A stretch of 64,000 nucleotides of DNA from Sunxiuqinia indica (GCF_009847015.1 NZ_WVEM01000014.1:1-64000), one strand, 5' to 3'. Counted from the stretch's first letter, positions 1-7,690 are shown. Program-made: numbers and translations. Notes: generated from the sequence alone by a model not told the origin.

Positions 1-1104
1 TTTGATTTTTGCAAGAGACTTTGTACTCACGTGGGTGTAAATCTCCGTTGTTTTACTCGATTCATGTCCCAATATAGTTTGTATGTAACGAATATCAACT
101 CCTTGTTCCAACATGTGAGTGGCAAATGAATGGCGAAGCATGTGAGGTGTTACTCGTTTGCGAATTCCTGCTTTCTCAGCAGCAGCGTGTAAAACGCGAG
201 CAATGCTGGTTGTACTGTATTTTGTCCTGCCGGGGCCTTCAAATAGCCAATAGTTTGGTTTTTCCTTTTGCATATAGCGTTGTAATACGATGCCGATTGA
301 ATCGGATAAAAGACTTGTTCTGTCTTTCTTTCCTTTTGCTCCTCGAATATATAAAATATGCTTATCAAACTGAACGTCTTGAATGCGTAAATTAATTAAT
401 TCACTTCTTCTTAATCCTGCCGAATAGATTGTCCCTAATATAGCTTTATGTTTGATATTTTGGGCAGCTCTTAATATCGCCAATACTTCATTTTCAGAAA
501 GCACTTTGGGTAACTCAAAGCTTTTACGAGGGCGCTCAATAGCGTAAAATTCTCCCGGCCTTCCCAAGACTTTCTCATAGTAAAATTTGACAGCATTGAT
601 GCGTTGATTCTGCTGGCTGGCCGAAATGCCTTTCTCGCGGATCAGCCACAAAATATACCGGTTAATCTGGTCTTTAGTCACGTCCCGCAAATCATACTTC
701 CTGAACATGGTCGCAAAATCGCGCATATAGCTGATGTAAATCTTTTGGGTATTCATGCTGTATCGCTTTTGTTCCAGCATCTCGCGGTAACCCCCAGGAA
801 CGTCAGTTTGCTCCTTCGGGTGGCTTTCGGCTTTTGCTTTTCGAGCTTCGGGCATTGCCGGGGCATCGGTGGTTTTCAATCCCTCATAATCCACCCAAGC
901 CTTTCCCCTGAGTGTCTCGAAAAATTGGTGCAGGTCAAATTGCGCTTTTGGCACATACCAACAACCCATCGTTTGGCTCCAACGGGTGCCTTTAAACTGT
1001 TTCACCTGGGCGGTCAGTTTGGCATCGTAAGCAAAATCAATCCGCACAACCGTTTGTTGCCGGTGATTGGCGTAGCTCAAGGTGATGGTTTTTTGTTTGG
1101 TCAT
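1..1104 (-). CDS. tyrosine-type site-specific recombinase, C-terminus cut by window edge
   Basis: The reading frame starts at an ATG at 1102-1104 and stays open to base 1, giving 368 codons with no stop. The C-terminal half shows tyrosine recombinase hallmarks: AGLRRSELINL (first Arg), GAKGKKDR (beta-strand Lys), HMLRHSFATH (His-x-x-Arg), ILGHESSKTT and the nucleophile Tyr in EIYTHV. A SAM-like core-binding domain (about residues 110-200) precedes it. The first ~90 residues are an additional domain with the pattern K-FKGTRW....CWYVP, which resembles a HARP-like module; that resemblance is inference. Integrases of this THVS-K-SLAKIK type are common in Bacteroidota. The gene is followed upstream by a repeat-rich, gene-free stretch, suggesting a mobile or recombination locus. 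Confidence 0.93.
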   Translation of the reverse strand, partial: MTKQKTITLSYANHRQQTVVRIDFAYDAKLTAQVKQFKGTRWSQTMGCWYVPKAQFDLHQFFETLRGKAWVDYEGLKTTDAPAMPEARKAKAESHPKEQTDVPGGYREMLEQKRYSMNTQKIYISYMRDFATMFRKYDLRDVTKDQINRYILWLIREKGISASQQNQRINAVKFYYEKVLGRPGEFYAIERPRKSFELPKVLSENEVLAILRAAQNIKHKAILGTIYSAGLRRSELINLRIQDVQFDKHILYIRGAKGKKDRTSLLSDSIGIVLQRYMQKEKPNYWLFEGPGRTKYSTTSIARVLHAAAEKAGIRKRVTPHMLRHSFATHMLEQGVDIRYIQTILGHESSKTTEIYTHVSTKSLAKIK

Positions 1105-1144
1105 TGAAGTGGGTTGATTTCGCTCCTCAATATACAAAACATAA

Positions 1145-1152
1145 CAAAGTTA
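1145..1152 (-). promoter_or_regulatory. candidate -7 element for the integrase
   Basis: On the minus strand the octamer reads TAACTTTG, matching the Bacteroidota -7 consensus TAnnTTTG, about 41 bases before the integrase ATG. A GAGGAG purine stretch lies between it and the start. No clear -33 TTTG element was seen, so this is tentative. Confidence 0.4.
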
Positions 1153-1222
1153 ACGGCTTGATTAACTTAATTTATTCGCATTCTAAACAAGGTCTATTTA
1201 ACAGGCCATGGGGGTACTTCCC

Positions 1223-1240
1223 AAGTGGGGTACCCCACTT
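1223..1240. repeat. 18-bp perfect palindrome upstream of the integrase
   Basis: The sequence AAGTGGGGTACCCCACTT is its own reverse complement. It lies about 70 bases upstream of the candidate integrase promoter and next to the 21-bp repeat array, so an operator or recombinase-binding role is possible. It is flanked by further CTTCC/GAAGTCC half-sites. Confidence 0.6.
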
Positions 1241-1261
1241 CCGAAGTCCCCCCCCCACTTC

Positions 1262-1545
1262 AAAACCGAACTCGCGGAGTTCAATATAGCATTCACTCAG
1301 CCCGGAGATGCGCGAGTTCGGTAAAAAGGTGAATTAGAGCAGTTCCAAACCGAACTGGTTCACCTTTGAAGTGAATTCATTCGGTAAAAAGATAAACGAA
1401 AGCGGTTTTATGCAGCACTCATTCTATTCAAAACCGACTCGAGTCGGTAAAAAGGTAACTGCAGTCGGGTAAACGCTAAGTCGAGTCAGGAAAATGGTGA
1501 CTGCAGTTGAGTAAATGATAACTTGAGTCGGTAAAAAGTAAACTT
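1262..1545. repeat. degenerate 21-bp tandem repeat array
   Basis: A degenerate unit close to GAGTCGGTAAAAAGGTAACT recurs with a 21-bp phase. The T that closes the CGGT core falls at 1322, 1385, 1406, 1448, 1470, 1491, 1512 and 1532, all within one base of multiples of 21. Intervening units are weaker. Inverted repeats are superimposed. ACCGAACTCGCG (1265-1276) pairs with CGCGAGTTCGGT (1311-1322). An interrupted pairing spans 1349-1385, and ACCGACTCGAGTCGGT at 1433-1448 is a perfect palindrome. A minus-strand frame through it reads as seven-residue repeats (FLPT-V-), but that frame looks like a by-product. The position upstream of the integrase suggests a protein-binding array. Confidence 0.75.
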
Positions 1546-1656
1546 CGCCCGGGCCAGCGGTGGAGGGAAGGATTTTTGGCGGGTATCCCGGGTAGTGCGC
1601 CGGAAAGAAAAAATCCAGACGCGCGTGGAAGGATAACTTTGACTTGATTTTTTTTG

Positions 1657-1688
1657 AATACTTTTTGGTATCAAGACAAAAAAGTATT
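1657..1688. repeat. hairpin module copy 1
   Basis: Arms AATACTTTTT and AAAAAGTATT enclose a GGTATCAAGACA loop. The following ggggtttggggcaacgcccca tail forms a second small hairpin. The same organisation recurs at 2138-2169, where both arms are altered together so that pairing is kept. Confidence 0.65.
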
Positions 1689-1734
1689 TGGGGTTTGGGG
1701 CAACGCCCCAACACAGGTAATGCGAACAAGACGT

Positions 1735-1880
1735 TAGATATCAGACATTAGATCCAAGAATAAAGAACCAAGAGCCAGGAGGGTGAAGATAGCAGCAATC
1801 TGTTTCGGTCAATATTGGAGCAACTGGCCAACCGATCCTGAAACGAGTTCCCGATGAAGAACATTCAATTGGGATATTTA
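1735..1880. repeat. 146-bp direct repeat, copy 1
   Basis: This stretch, from tagatatcagacattagatc to caattgggatattta, recurs at 2413-2558 in the same orientation with four mismatches counted by eye. No coding frame is shared convincingly. Confidence 0.85.
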
Positions 1881-2069
1881 AGTCCCCCGCTTCGCCGGCA
1901 GGCGAAAAGCCCGGCCTACGAGGGTTTTGAACTGGAAAACAAGGAAAGGAAACAGCAATGGCACTCGCTAAGAAAACCCTGTTTGACGACTGAAAGGAGG
2001 AGTTTGGTTTTCGGGCAGTGACTGACCCGTAGTTTTTGTTCAAAAGCATCGTCAGCCTTGACTTTTTTT

Positions 2070-2099
2070 CCTGGTTTTTGTGTCAAGACAAAAATCAGG
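2070..2099. repeat. hairpin module copy 3 (variant arms)
   Basis: Arms CCTGGTTTTTGT and ACAAAAATCAGG pair along 12 positions with one G-T wobble, around a loop containing GTCAAG. The loop is shared with the copies at 1657 and 2138, whereas the arm bases differ. Confidence 0.55.
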
Positions 2100-2137
2100 T
2101 TCCGTTCGAAAAGACAACTTTGACTTGATCTTTTTTG

Positions 2138-2169
2138 ATTACTTTTTGGTATCAAGACAAAAAAGTAAT
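2138..2169. repeat. hairpin module copy 2
   Basis: Arms ATTACTTTTT and AAAAAGTAAT enclose the same loop as copy 1. Relative to copy 1 the second arm base and its partner are exchanged together (A-T to T-A), a compensatory change. ggggtttgggg follows. Confidence 0.65.
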
Positions 2170-2334
2170 TGGGGTTTGGGGAAAAGAAAACAAGACATTA
2201 GATACTAGAACCAAGATTTTCAGATATTCGGATTTTCAGATCGACACCAAGTCCCCCATTTCGCCGAAAGGCGAAAAGCGCGAAGGCCGTCAAAACGCCC
2301 GGCTGAGGGTTCGGTTTGACAAGATTTTTCTTTG

Positions 2335-2366
2335 TTTCGTTTCTTTTCATCGGAAAAGAAATGAAA
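2335..2366. repeat. hairpin module copy 4
   Basis: Arms TTTCGTTTCTTTTC and GAAAAGAAATGAAA pair with one wobble around the loop ATCG. It is followed by the same ggggtttggggcaacgcccca tail as copy 1, immediately before the second 146-bp repeat. Confidence 0.6.
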
Positions 2367-2412
2367 TGGGGTTTGGGGCAACGCCCCAGCGCATGCAATG
2401 ACACCAAGACAA

Positions 2413-2558
2413 TAGATATCAGACATTAGATCCAAGAATAAAGAACCAAGAGCCAGGAGGGTGAAGATAGCAGCAATCTGTTTCGGTCAATATTAGAGCA
2501 ACTGGCCAACCGATTCTGAAACGAGTTCCCGATGACGAACCTTCAATTGGGATATTTA
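2413..2558. repeat. 146-bp direct repeat, copy 2
   Basis: This is the second copy of the repeat at 1735-1880, 678 bases downstream, with four mismatches. Like copy 1 it is preceded by a hairpin with a ggggtttgggg tail, so the repeated unit is larger than the 146 bp of near-identity. Confidence 0.85.
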
Positions 2559-2675
2559 CATCCACTACTTTACTAGCAGAAGAAAAAGAACCGGGGTTTG
2601 GGCTGAACCCCCAACTACAGCAAACCAGACATCAAGTAAAACTCAGTTTTCAGAATGACTTCCTAAATAAAATCT

Positions 2676-2684
2676 TAATTTTGC
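2676..2684 (+). promoter_or_regulatory. candidate -7 element for the acyltransferase pair
   Basis: TAATTTTGC matches the Bacteroidota -7 consensus TAnnTTTG and sits about 20 bases before the ATG at 2705. It overlaps a possible TTG start at 2681, which argues for the ATG as the true start. Confidence 0.45.
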
Positions 2685-2704
2685 CTGTCTCGAAAATAAA
2701 AAAC

Positions 2705-3619
2705 ATGGGCAAAATTTTCAACAATCTGATCGTTTGGCTTCTGAAAGCCTTATCGCATATACCTTTTCCTATTCTGTATTTAAAATCAGACTTCTTCTAT
2801 CTGCTTGTGTTTTATGTTTTTCGTTACCGCCGGAAAGTGGTATATACTAACCTTCGCAACTCGTTCCCTGAGAAAACAGAACAGGAAATTGATACCATCG
2901 CCCGCAAATTTTACCGCCACCTGTGCGACTTGGGACTGGAAGCTATCAAGCTGCATAGTATTTCAGATCGGGAGCTGAACAAACGGGTAACAGTAAAGGG
3001 AATTGAAAAAGTAGAAGAATACTTCAAGCAGCAAAAAAGCATTATCCTATTGGGGATGCACTACAATAACTGGGAATGGAGTGCCAGCCTGCAACGTTTG
3101 GCCAGCCATCAGCTGCTAATGATTTACAACCCGGTACGCGATAATTTTGAGATGGAGCGATTCATTCTTGACATGCGCGGGCGGTTTGGAGGAATCTCGG
3201 TTCCGGTGCACAAGTCCGCTCGTTTTGCGATTCAGTTTGATAAAACCGAACGCCCGGGTTGCCTGTGGTTAGCCGCCGACCAAACACCTTTTCAAACCAC
3301 GAAGTTCTGGACGACCTTTTTAAATCAGGAAACGCCTTTTTTCAGCGGGCCCGAGAAAATAGCCTACAAAACCAATCAGCCGGTCTTTTTTCATCACACA
3401 AAAAAAATTGGTCGCGGAAAATACGAAGTTAATTTTATCGAACTGTTTGCCGAGCCGAGCAAACAAAAGCCGGAGGACATTTTGCTGACCTACATCGATA
3501 AAATGGAAGAGGTGATCAGCGAAACACCCGAGTATTGGCTGTGGTCGCACCGCCGCTGGAAGCACAAACGTCCCGACGATGTTGAAATGATTGATCGCCT
3601 GCCGAAAAATACCCCATGA
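2705..3619 (+). CDS. LpxL/HtrB-like lipid A acyltransferase family protein
   Basis: About 304 residues from ATG 2705; a TTG eight codons earlier is possible but overlaps a promoter-like sequence. The family transfers a fatty acyl chain from acyl-ACP to a lipid A precursor at the inner membrane. The N-terminal membrane segment (ILYLKSDFFYLLVFYVF) is followed by the family's NLRNSFPEKT region. The catalytic motif is GMHYNNWEW, an HX4E form of the usual HX4D/E. The C-terminus ends ETPEYWLWSHRRWKHKRP, typical of the family. The gene overlaps the next one by four bases and the two products are clear paralogs, so they are co-translated. Which acyl position each uses cannot be told. Confidence 0.9.
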   Translation: MGKIFNNLIVWLLKALSHIPFPILYLKSDFFYLLVFYVFRYRRKVVYTNLRNSFPEKTEQEIDTIARKFYRHLCDLGLEAIKLHSISDRELNKRVTVKGIEKVEEYFKQQKSIILLGMHYNNWEWSASLQRLASHQLLMIYNPVRDNFEMERFILDMRGRFGGISVPVHKSARFAIQFDKTERPGCLWLAADQTPFQTTKFWTTFLNQETPFFSGPEKIAYKTNQPVFFHHTKKIGRGKYEVNFIELFAEPSKQKPEDILLTYIDKMEEVISETPEYWLWSHRRWKHKRPDDVEMIDRLPKNTP

Positions 3620-4509
3620 GCAAACTAGCCAGCTATATTGGATTTGTGTTGCTGACCTTGTTGTCGCTACTCCCTTTTTGGCTGCTCTATGCCTTGTCTG
3701 ATTTGTTGTTTTTTCTGGTATACCGAATCTTCAAATATCGGGAAATGGTGGTCTTGGAAAATCTGCATCACGCATTCCCCGAAAAATCATCGGAAGAGCT
3801 AAACACCATCGCCCGTAAATTTTACCATCATTTTTGTGACTTGCTGGTGGAGTCGTTTAAGCTGAAAACCATTTCGGAGAAAGAGCTTGCAAAACGCATG
3901 GTGGTGCGCAACCCCGAATTGGTGAATCAATATTTTACTGACGGGCAAAGTGTGCTCGTGCTAACCATGCACTACAATAACTGGGAATGGAACTCCTTTT
4001 TGCCCTACTACCTGAAACATCGTTGCCTGTTGGTATACAATCCGGCTCGAAATCTTACCTGGGATGGGTTCATTAACCGGATGCGGAGCCGCTTTGGCGG
4101 GGAGTTGGTATCAACCAAAAAGATCGTAAAAACTGTTTTGAACTACAAAAAGAAAGAGCAAGCAACTTTCACCTGGTTATGTTCGGACCAACGCCCCAAG
4201 GCTAACACCCGTTTCTGGACAACTTTTTTGAATCAGGATGCCGGTTTTTTCCCCGGAGCCGAAGCTTTGGCAAAGCATACCAATTTTACGGTGCTATACC
4301 AGCATATCGAGAAGGTGAAACGCGGCTACTACCAAACTTATTTTGAAGTGCTGGCTGAACGCCCCGCAGAACTTCCTGCAGATGAAGTGCTACATCGGTA
4401 CGTAAGCAAGATTGAAAGGATCATTCAGGAGCGCCCCGAATTCTATCTCTGGTCGCATAAACGCTGGAAACACAAACGCCCAACGAAAAACCAACAAACA
4501 CGAAGCTGA
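3616..4509 (+). CDS. second LpxL/HtrB-like acyltransferase, tandem paralog
   Basis: A 297-residue paralog of the preceding gene; its ATG overlaps the upstream TGA (ATGA). It has a hydrophobic N-terminus (LLTLLSLLPFWLLYALSDLL), VVLENLHHAFPEKSSEE, the HX4E motif in TMHYNNWEW and the C-terminal RPEFYLWSHKRWKHKRP. Tandem acyltransferases would fit successive secondary acylations of lipid A, or acylation of other polar lipids such as the aminolipids of Bacteroidota. The substrate is inference. The stop codon shares one base with the next start, so a third gene is coupled. Confidence 0.9.
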   Translation: MSKLASYIGFVLLTLLSLLPFWLLYALSDLLFFLVYRIFKYREMVVLENLHHAFPEKSSEELNTIARKFYHHFCDLLVESFKLKTISEKELAKRMVVRNPELVNQYFTDGQSVLVLTMHYNNWEWNSFLPYYLKHRCLLVYNPARNLTWDGFINRMRSRFGGELVSTKKIVKTVLNYKKKEQATFTWLCSDQRPKANTRFWTTFLNQDAGFFPGAEALAKHTNFTVLYQHIEKVKRGYYQTYFEVLAERPAELPADEVLHRYVSKIERIIQERPEFYLWSHKRWKHKRPTKNQQTRS

Positions 4510-5033
4510 TGAGAGTCCAAATTTACATTCTTCTGCTGCTGACATTTCCGCTTGTTACTCTTGCTCAGCAAAATGCCGAGACGGAACTATCAAAAGCATG
4601 CGTATTCAGTAAAAAAGCATTGGAGGCAGCAGAAAGATCGGCCGATCACCTGCGTTTTTTTGAAGGAGCTTTTGACAATACCGAAATCAAGGAGTATTTC
4701 CTTTATGCCCGGGAGGATTTGGATAGCACTTATTTTTATGTGAAAAATTCATCGTACAAATGTGCTGACGCAGCTTACTACGCACAAAAGAATTCAAACG
4801 AAAGAATAGCAAAAAGAGCCTTGCAAGAGCAAAAGCAATTCAAAAGCGTGGCTGCAAAACTGGATCAAATCATAAAAAAAATTGACGAGTACATTGTTCA
4901 CGGCATTTATAACCGCGATGCCTATATCATACAGTTCATTCAGGATTTTAACGAAACACACAAACAACTTGAACAAGCAGATCACCACCTGCAACAAACC
5001 CAGATGATGCTTGAAAATAAGCCCTTTAACTAG
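4509..5033 (+). CDS. small secreted/periplasmic helical protein of unknown function
   Basis: A 174-residue protein whose ATG shares a base with the preceding stop, making it the third gene of the acyltransferase operon. A signal peptide is clear: MRVQIYILLLLTFPLVTLAQ, with likely cleavage after LAQ. The mature part is charged and predicted helical. It includes KACVFSKKALEAAERSADHLRFF and a C-terminal coiled-coil-like stretch (ETHKQLEQADHHLQQTQ). Two cysteines (KACVF and YKCADA) could form a disulfide. I recognise no family with certainty; coupling to the acyltransferases suggests an envelope role. Confidence 0.75.
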   Translation: MRVQIYILLLLTFPLVTLAQQNAETELSKACVFSKKALEAAERSADHLRFFEGAFDNTEIKEYFLYAREDLDSTYFYVKNSSYKCADAAYYAQKNSNERIAKRALQEQKQFKSVAAKLDQIIKKIDEYIVHGIYNRDAYIIQFIQDFNETHKQLEQADHHLQQTQMMLENKPFN

Positions 5034-5326
5034 GCCGCCAGGTCCAGATCGGATCACCACATTTTATCGAGAAATCGATATTAAACCGCATTTAAAACAA
5101 ACTATCGCCCTGCTCCTTTCTGTCTGTTTTGATGATCTTGAATGTACATAATAAGTGGGAAAATCATCATCAGAAAAACAATCCTCGCATAATTCAAAGA
5201 AATGTTTAAATTAGCTGTATCAAAATTCGTCGGAAACGAACGGACAACATGTGGAGGCTAGAAACCACAATAAAAACAGGGCGCCCCCGAAAAGCCTGAT
5301 GAGTAGGGAAAAATAAAACTTATGAA

Positions 5327-6040
5327 ATGAATTGGTATTTAAAAGTCTTAAAGCAATATGCTGATTTTAAAGGTCGCGCCAGTAGAACCGAATACTGGAT
5401 GTTTATTTTATTCAACCTAATTTTTGCGACGGTCGCTTTAATTCTGGACAATGTTCTGGGCCTTGCATTTGGCAAATCAGGAATTGGAATACTTTACAGC
5501 ATTTTTGTTCTGGCCCTTCTGGTTCCCAGTGTTGCTCTTTCGGTAAGACGAATGCACGACATTAACAAAACAGGATTGATGGTTCTTGTTGGCCTGATTC
5601 CGGTTGTTGGAACACTTTACTTGATATATCTGCTGGCGAAATCCAGTTTTCCGGGCGAAAATAAATATGGCGAGAATCCTACAATCAGCTACAACTACGA
5701 TGAAGAAACAGATTCGATGCAAACAGTTGAACTATCGTCTGATGATTCCTCCATCGAAGATTCTGTCATTCTGATTATTGTTATCTGGATGGCCTTTTCC
5801 CGATTGTTTTGGGCGCTTGTTCCCATATTCACCGAGAATCACTATTCGCCAGTTTGGTACGAACTTGTCAATATGCTGATGGGAATCGTTTGGGCATTTG
5901 TTCCGTTTGGATTGGCATTCGCCGTAAAAAACAGAGTCAAACAAACTACCTTATTTGTCATTGGTGGATTATACCTGATGTACAGCCTAATAGAAGTTCT
6001 TCAATCTTTCGCCGCTTCAGGACAATCCGGAATGATGTAA
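5327..6040 (+). CDS. DUF805 family membrane protein with C-terminal extension
   Basis: 237 residues. The N-terminal half is a typical DUF805 domain: MNWYLKVLKQYADFKGRASR, then EYWMF and two or three transmembrane helices, the conserved VRRMHDINKTG motif, and SFPGENKYGENP at the end of the domain. After an acidic linker (YDEETDSMQTVELSSDDSS) come three more hydrophobic helices (IILIIVIWMAFSRLFWALV, MLMGIVWAFVPFGLAFAV, TTLFVIGGLYLMYSLIEVL), which most DUF805 proteins lack. Function is unknown for the family; an inner-membrane location is expected. A terminator follows at 6065. Confidence 0.88.
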   Translation: MNWYLKVLKQYADFKGRASRTEYWMFILFNLIFATVALILDNVLGLAFGKSGIGILYSIFVLALLVPSVALSVRRMHDINKTGLMVLVGLIPVVGTLYLIYLLAKSSFPGENKYGENPTISYNYDEETDSMQTVELSSDDSSIEDSVILIIVIWMAFSRLFWALVPIFTENHYSPVWYELVNMLMGIVWAFVPFGLAFAVKNRVKQTTLFVIGGLYLMYSLIEVLQSFAASGQSGMM

Positions 6041-6064
6041 TTCATACACTATATTTTCAAAAAG

Positions 6065-6093
6065 AAATCCGATCCTGCAAATCGGATTTTTTT
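6065..6093 (+). terminator. rho-independent terminator after the DUF805 gene
   Basis: AAATCCGAT and ATCGGATTT form a nine-base stem with a seven-base loop, followed by a run of T. Confidence 0.85.
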
Positions 6094-6293
6094 GCTTTCT
6101 ATTGCGCAATCGGTTGCACTTTTCTGCAACTTTCTTTATCAGAAATAGCTTATTTACTATATTTGTAAAGAAACGACATTGATAAAGTGTCTTTATCCAT
6201 ACCAGTTATTCCCAGAAAATTCTATTGAATAATAGCTTTAAAGTAGATGATTGAGAAAGATAAATACTGTCGAAAATTTTAAATTAGATTGAG

Positions 6294-7151
6294 ATGAAAA
6301 ACCTGATCACGTTAGCATTAATCGCATTAATCGGGCTTCCGGTACTAGCCCAAAATAAAACCGATAAAAGTTTATACTGGAAAGATAAACACGAACAAGT
6401 TGATTGTATTTCGTCTGAAACCGGAGACTTGTATCAAAAAGTTGGTCACCACGGACCGGCGGTTGAAAACGAATGGATGGGTCTTCGTCTTTACTTCGAC
6501 CACAAAGTAGCCATCGATGTGTACAACAAAACAAAACCTCAGCTGGAACTGGCAGAAGCCAAATGGTATCCAACTCCTGAGCAGCAAGAAGAAGGCTGGG
6601 GAGCCGATCAATACAAAGTTGGTCAAACAGTCGGTCTGGGTGGTGTTCGTTTATGGGACGGAGAACAAGTCGTTTTCCTTGATCCCGTTACAATGCGTAC
6701 CGCCTGTGTAAAAAAAGAGGCTAATACATCGTACATGGAAATGCTGTCGGAAAATGTACCCTATAAAGGCGATAGCATTGATGTGTTGGTTCGGGTAACT
6801 GTTTACTCAGGCATGCGCGAAGCCAAGGTGGAAGCTTTTGCTTTTAGCTCGGAGCCTGTTCAGTTTGTAACCGGTGTTAACTACCACGCCGGAACCGAAA
6901 CAAAAGAAGGTGAAGGCTTTATCGCCACCTGGGGCTTGCACCCCGAAGATGTAGCAGCTTTCCAATTGAATATTGGCGCGGCAATTATGTACGATCCTGC
7001 GGACTTTGTAAAAGAGGAAAAGTTAGAAAAAGAATATCAGTTAATTTCGAAACCAACCAATTACATTTCGACCTGGGTTACTTCGGCCTGCCAAAAAGAA
7101 GAAGGTTTTGACAATATGACTGACTTTATTGAGTACGTCGAGAAACTCTAA
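6294..7151 (+). CDS. DUF4861-type secreted protein
   Basis: 285 residues with a signal peptide (MKNLITLALIALIGLPVLAQ). The mature part carries GHHGPAVENEWMGLRLYFD, VAIDVYNKTKPQLELAEAKW, an AGTET region and a C-terminal STWVTSACQKEE. This pattern agrees with DUF4861, a domain often found in polysaccharide-utilisation loci of Bacteroidota near pectin or alginate enzymes. The molecular activity is not established here. No other polysaccharide gene is adjacent (the nearest is the GH28 at 14.5 kb), so it appears as a single gene. Shared terminator with folA downstream. Confidence 0.65.
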   Translation: MKNLITLALIALIGLPVLAQNKTDKSLYWKDKHEQVDCISSETGDLYQKVGHHGPAVENEWMGLRLYFDHKVAIDVYNKTKPQLELAEAKWYPTPEQQEEGWGADQYKVGQTVGLGGVRLWDGEQVVFLDPVTMRTACVKKEANTSYMEMLSENVPYKGDSIDVLVRVTVYSGMREAKVEAFAFSSEPVQFVTGVNYHAGTETKEGEGFIATWGLHPEDVAAFQLNIGAAIMYDPADFVKEEKLEKEYQLISKPTNYISTWVTSACQKEEGFDNMTDFIEYVEKL

Positions 7152-7160
7152 CATACATTA

Positions 7161-7191
7161 AAAAATCCTGCCTCGAGCAGGATTTTTTTTT
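7161..7191. terminator. bidirectional terminator between DUF4861 gene and folA
   Basis: AATCCTGC and GCAGGATT enclose the loop CTCGA, with A-rich and T-rich flanks that serve the converging genes on both strands. Confidence 0.88.
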
Positions 7192-7195
7192 CAAT

Positions 7196-7690
7196 CTATT
7201 CTCGAATAAGATTGAGATACGAATAGTCGAAGCCATTCTTTTCGTCATGAAAATCCTCACGACTTTCGACATCCCAATCCTTATAATCTATCGTCGGAAA
7301 ATAAACATCGGCATCAAAATCTTTATGGACCAAGGTTAGATACAGTTTGCCGGCCATCGGGTAAAACTGCTTATAAATCATGCCACCGCCAATCACAAAA
7401 GCTTCCTTCTCATCCTTCACTTTCTCAATCGCTTCGTCAATAGAAGAGACCACTTCACATCCATCAAAACAATCGTCCAACTTATCGCTAATCACAATAT
7501 GACGGCGATTGGGCAAGGGCCATTTAGGCAGCGAAAGCAAAGTATTACGCCCCATAATAATCGTGTGTCCCGAGGTAATTTCCTTGAAATGCTTTAAATC
7601 GTTGGGTAAATGAAACAGCAAATCGTTGTTTTTACCGATGGCAAAGTTTTGTGCAATGGCAACAATGATCGAGATATTTTGATGAATCAT
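7196..7690 (-). CDS. folA: dihydrofolate reductase
   Basis: 164 residues, the usual size. It reduces dihydrofolate to tetrahydrofolate with NADPH. Visible signatures are the N-terminal ISIIVAIAQNFAIGKNNDLL with HLPNDLKHFKEIT (the substrate-binding acidic residue in NDL), TIIMGRNTLLSLP for the NADPH side, and FVIGGGMIYKQFYP. It lies directly downstream of thyA in the same orientation, 75 bases apart. Thymidylate synthase produces dihydrofolate, which FolA recycles, so the two genes form a functional pair. Confidence 0.97.
   Translation of the reverse strand: MIHQNISIIVAIAQNFAIGKNNDLLFHLPNDLKHFKEITSGHTIIMGRNTLLSLPKWPLPNRRHIVISDKLDDCFDGCEVVSSIDEAIEKVKDEKEAFVIGGGMIYKQFYPMAGKLYLTLVHKDFDADVYFPTIDYKDWDVESREDFHDEKNGFDYSYLNLIRE

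Larger units (their letters stand above)
1560..2660. other. gene-free repeat-rich region
   Basis: No convincing gene lies between the 21-bp array and the acyltransferase pair. The stretch is a mosaic of repeated modules: four long hairpins, a G-rich tail (ggggtttgggg, twice extended to GGGGCAACGCCCC), a TTCGCC/GGCGAA hairpin at 1891-1906 and again at 2260-2275, and a 146-bp direct repeat. The short frames that cross it translate the hairpins and show no family signature. Confidence 0.7.

Noticed and set aside
1262-1545. Integron attC or CRISPR array
   Set aside because: Units are too short and contiguous for attC cassettes, and there are no unique spacers as in CRISPR. The integrase region visible lacks a clear integron-specific insert.
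1424-1729. Minus-strand 101-residue frame with seven-residue repeats (FLPT-V-)
   Set aside because: It simply translates the 21-bp DNA repeat array and a hairpin module; the 21-bp period gives seven-residue periodicity automatically, and no family or start signal supports it.
5102-5170. Minus-strand 22-residue frame MMIFPLIMYIQDHQNRQKGA...
   Set aside because: Very short, with a hydrophobic start but no clear ribosome-binding site or known homolog; open upstream without a start codon. Not enough to call a gene.
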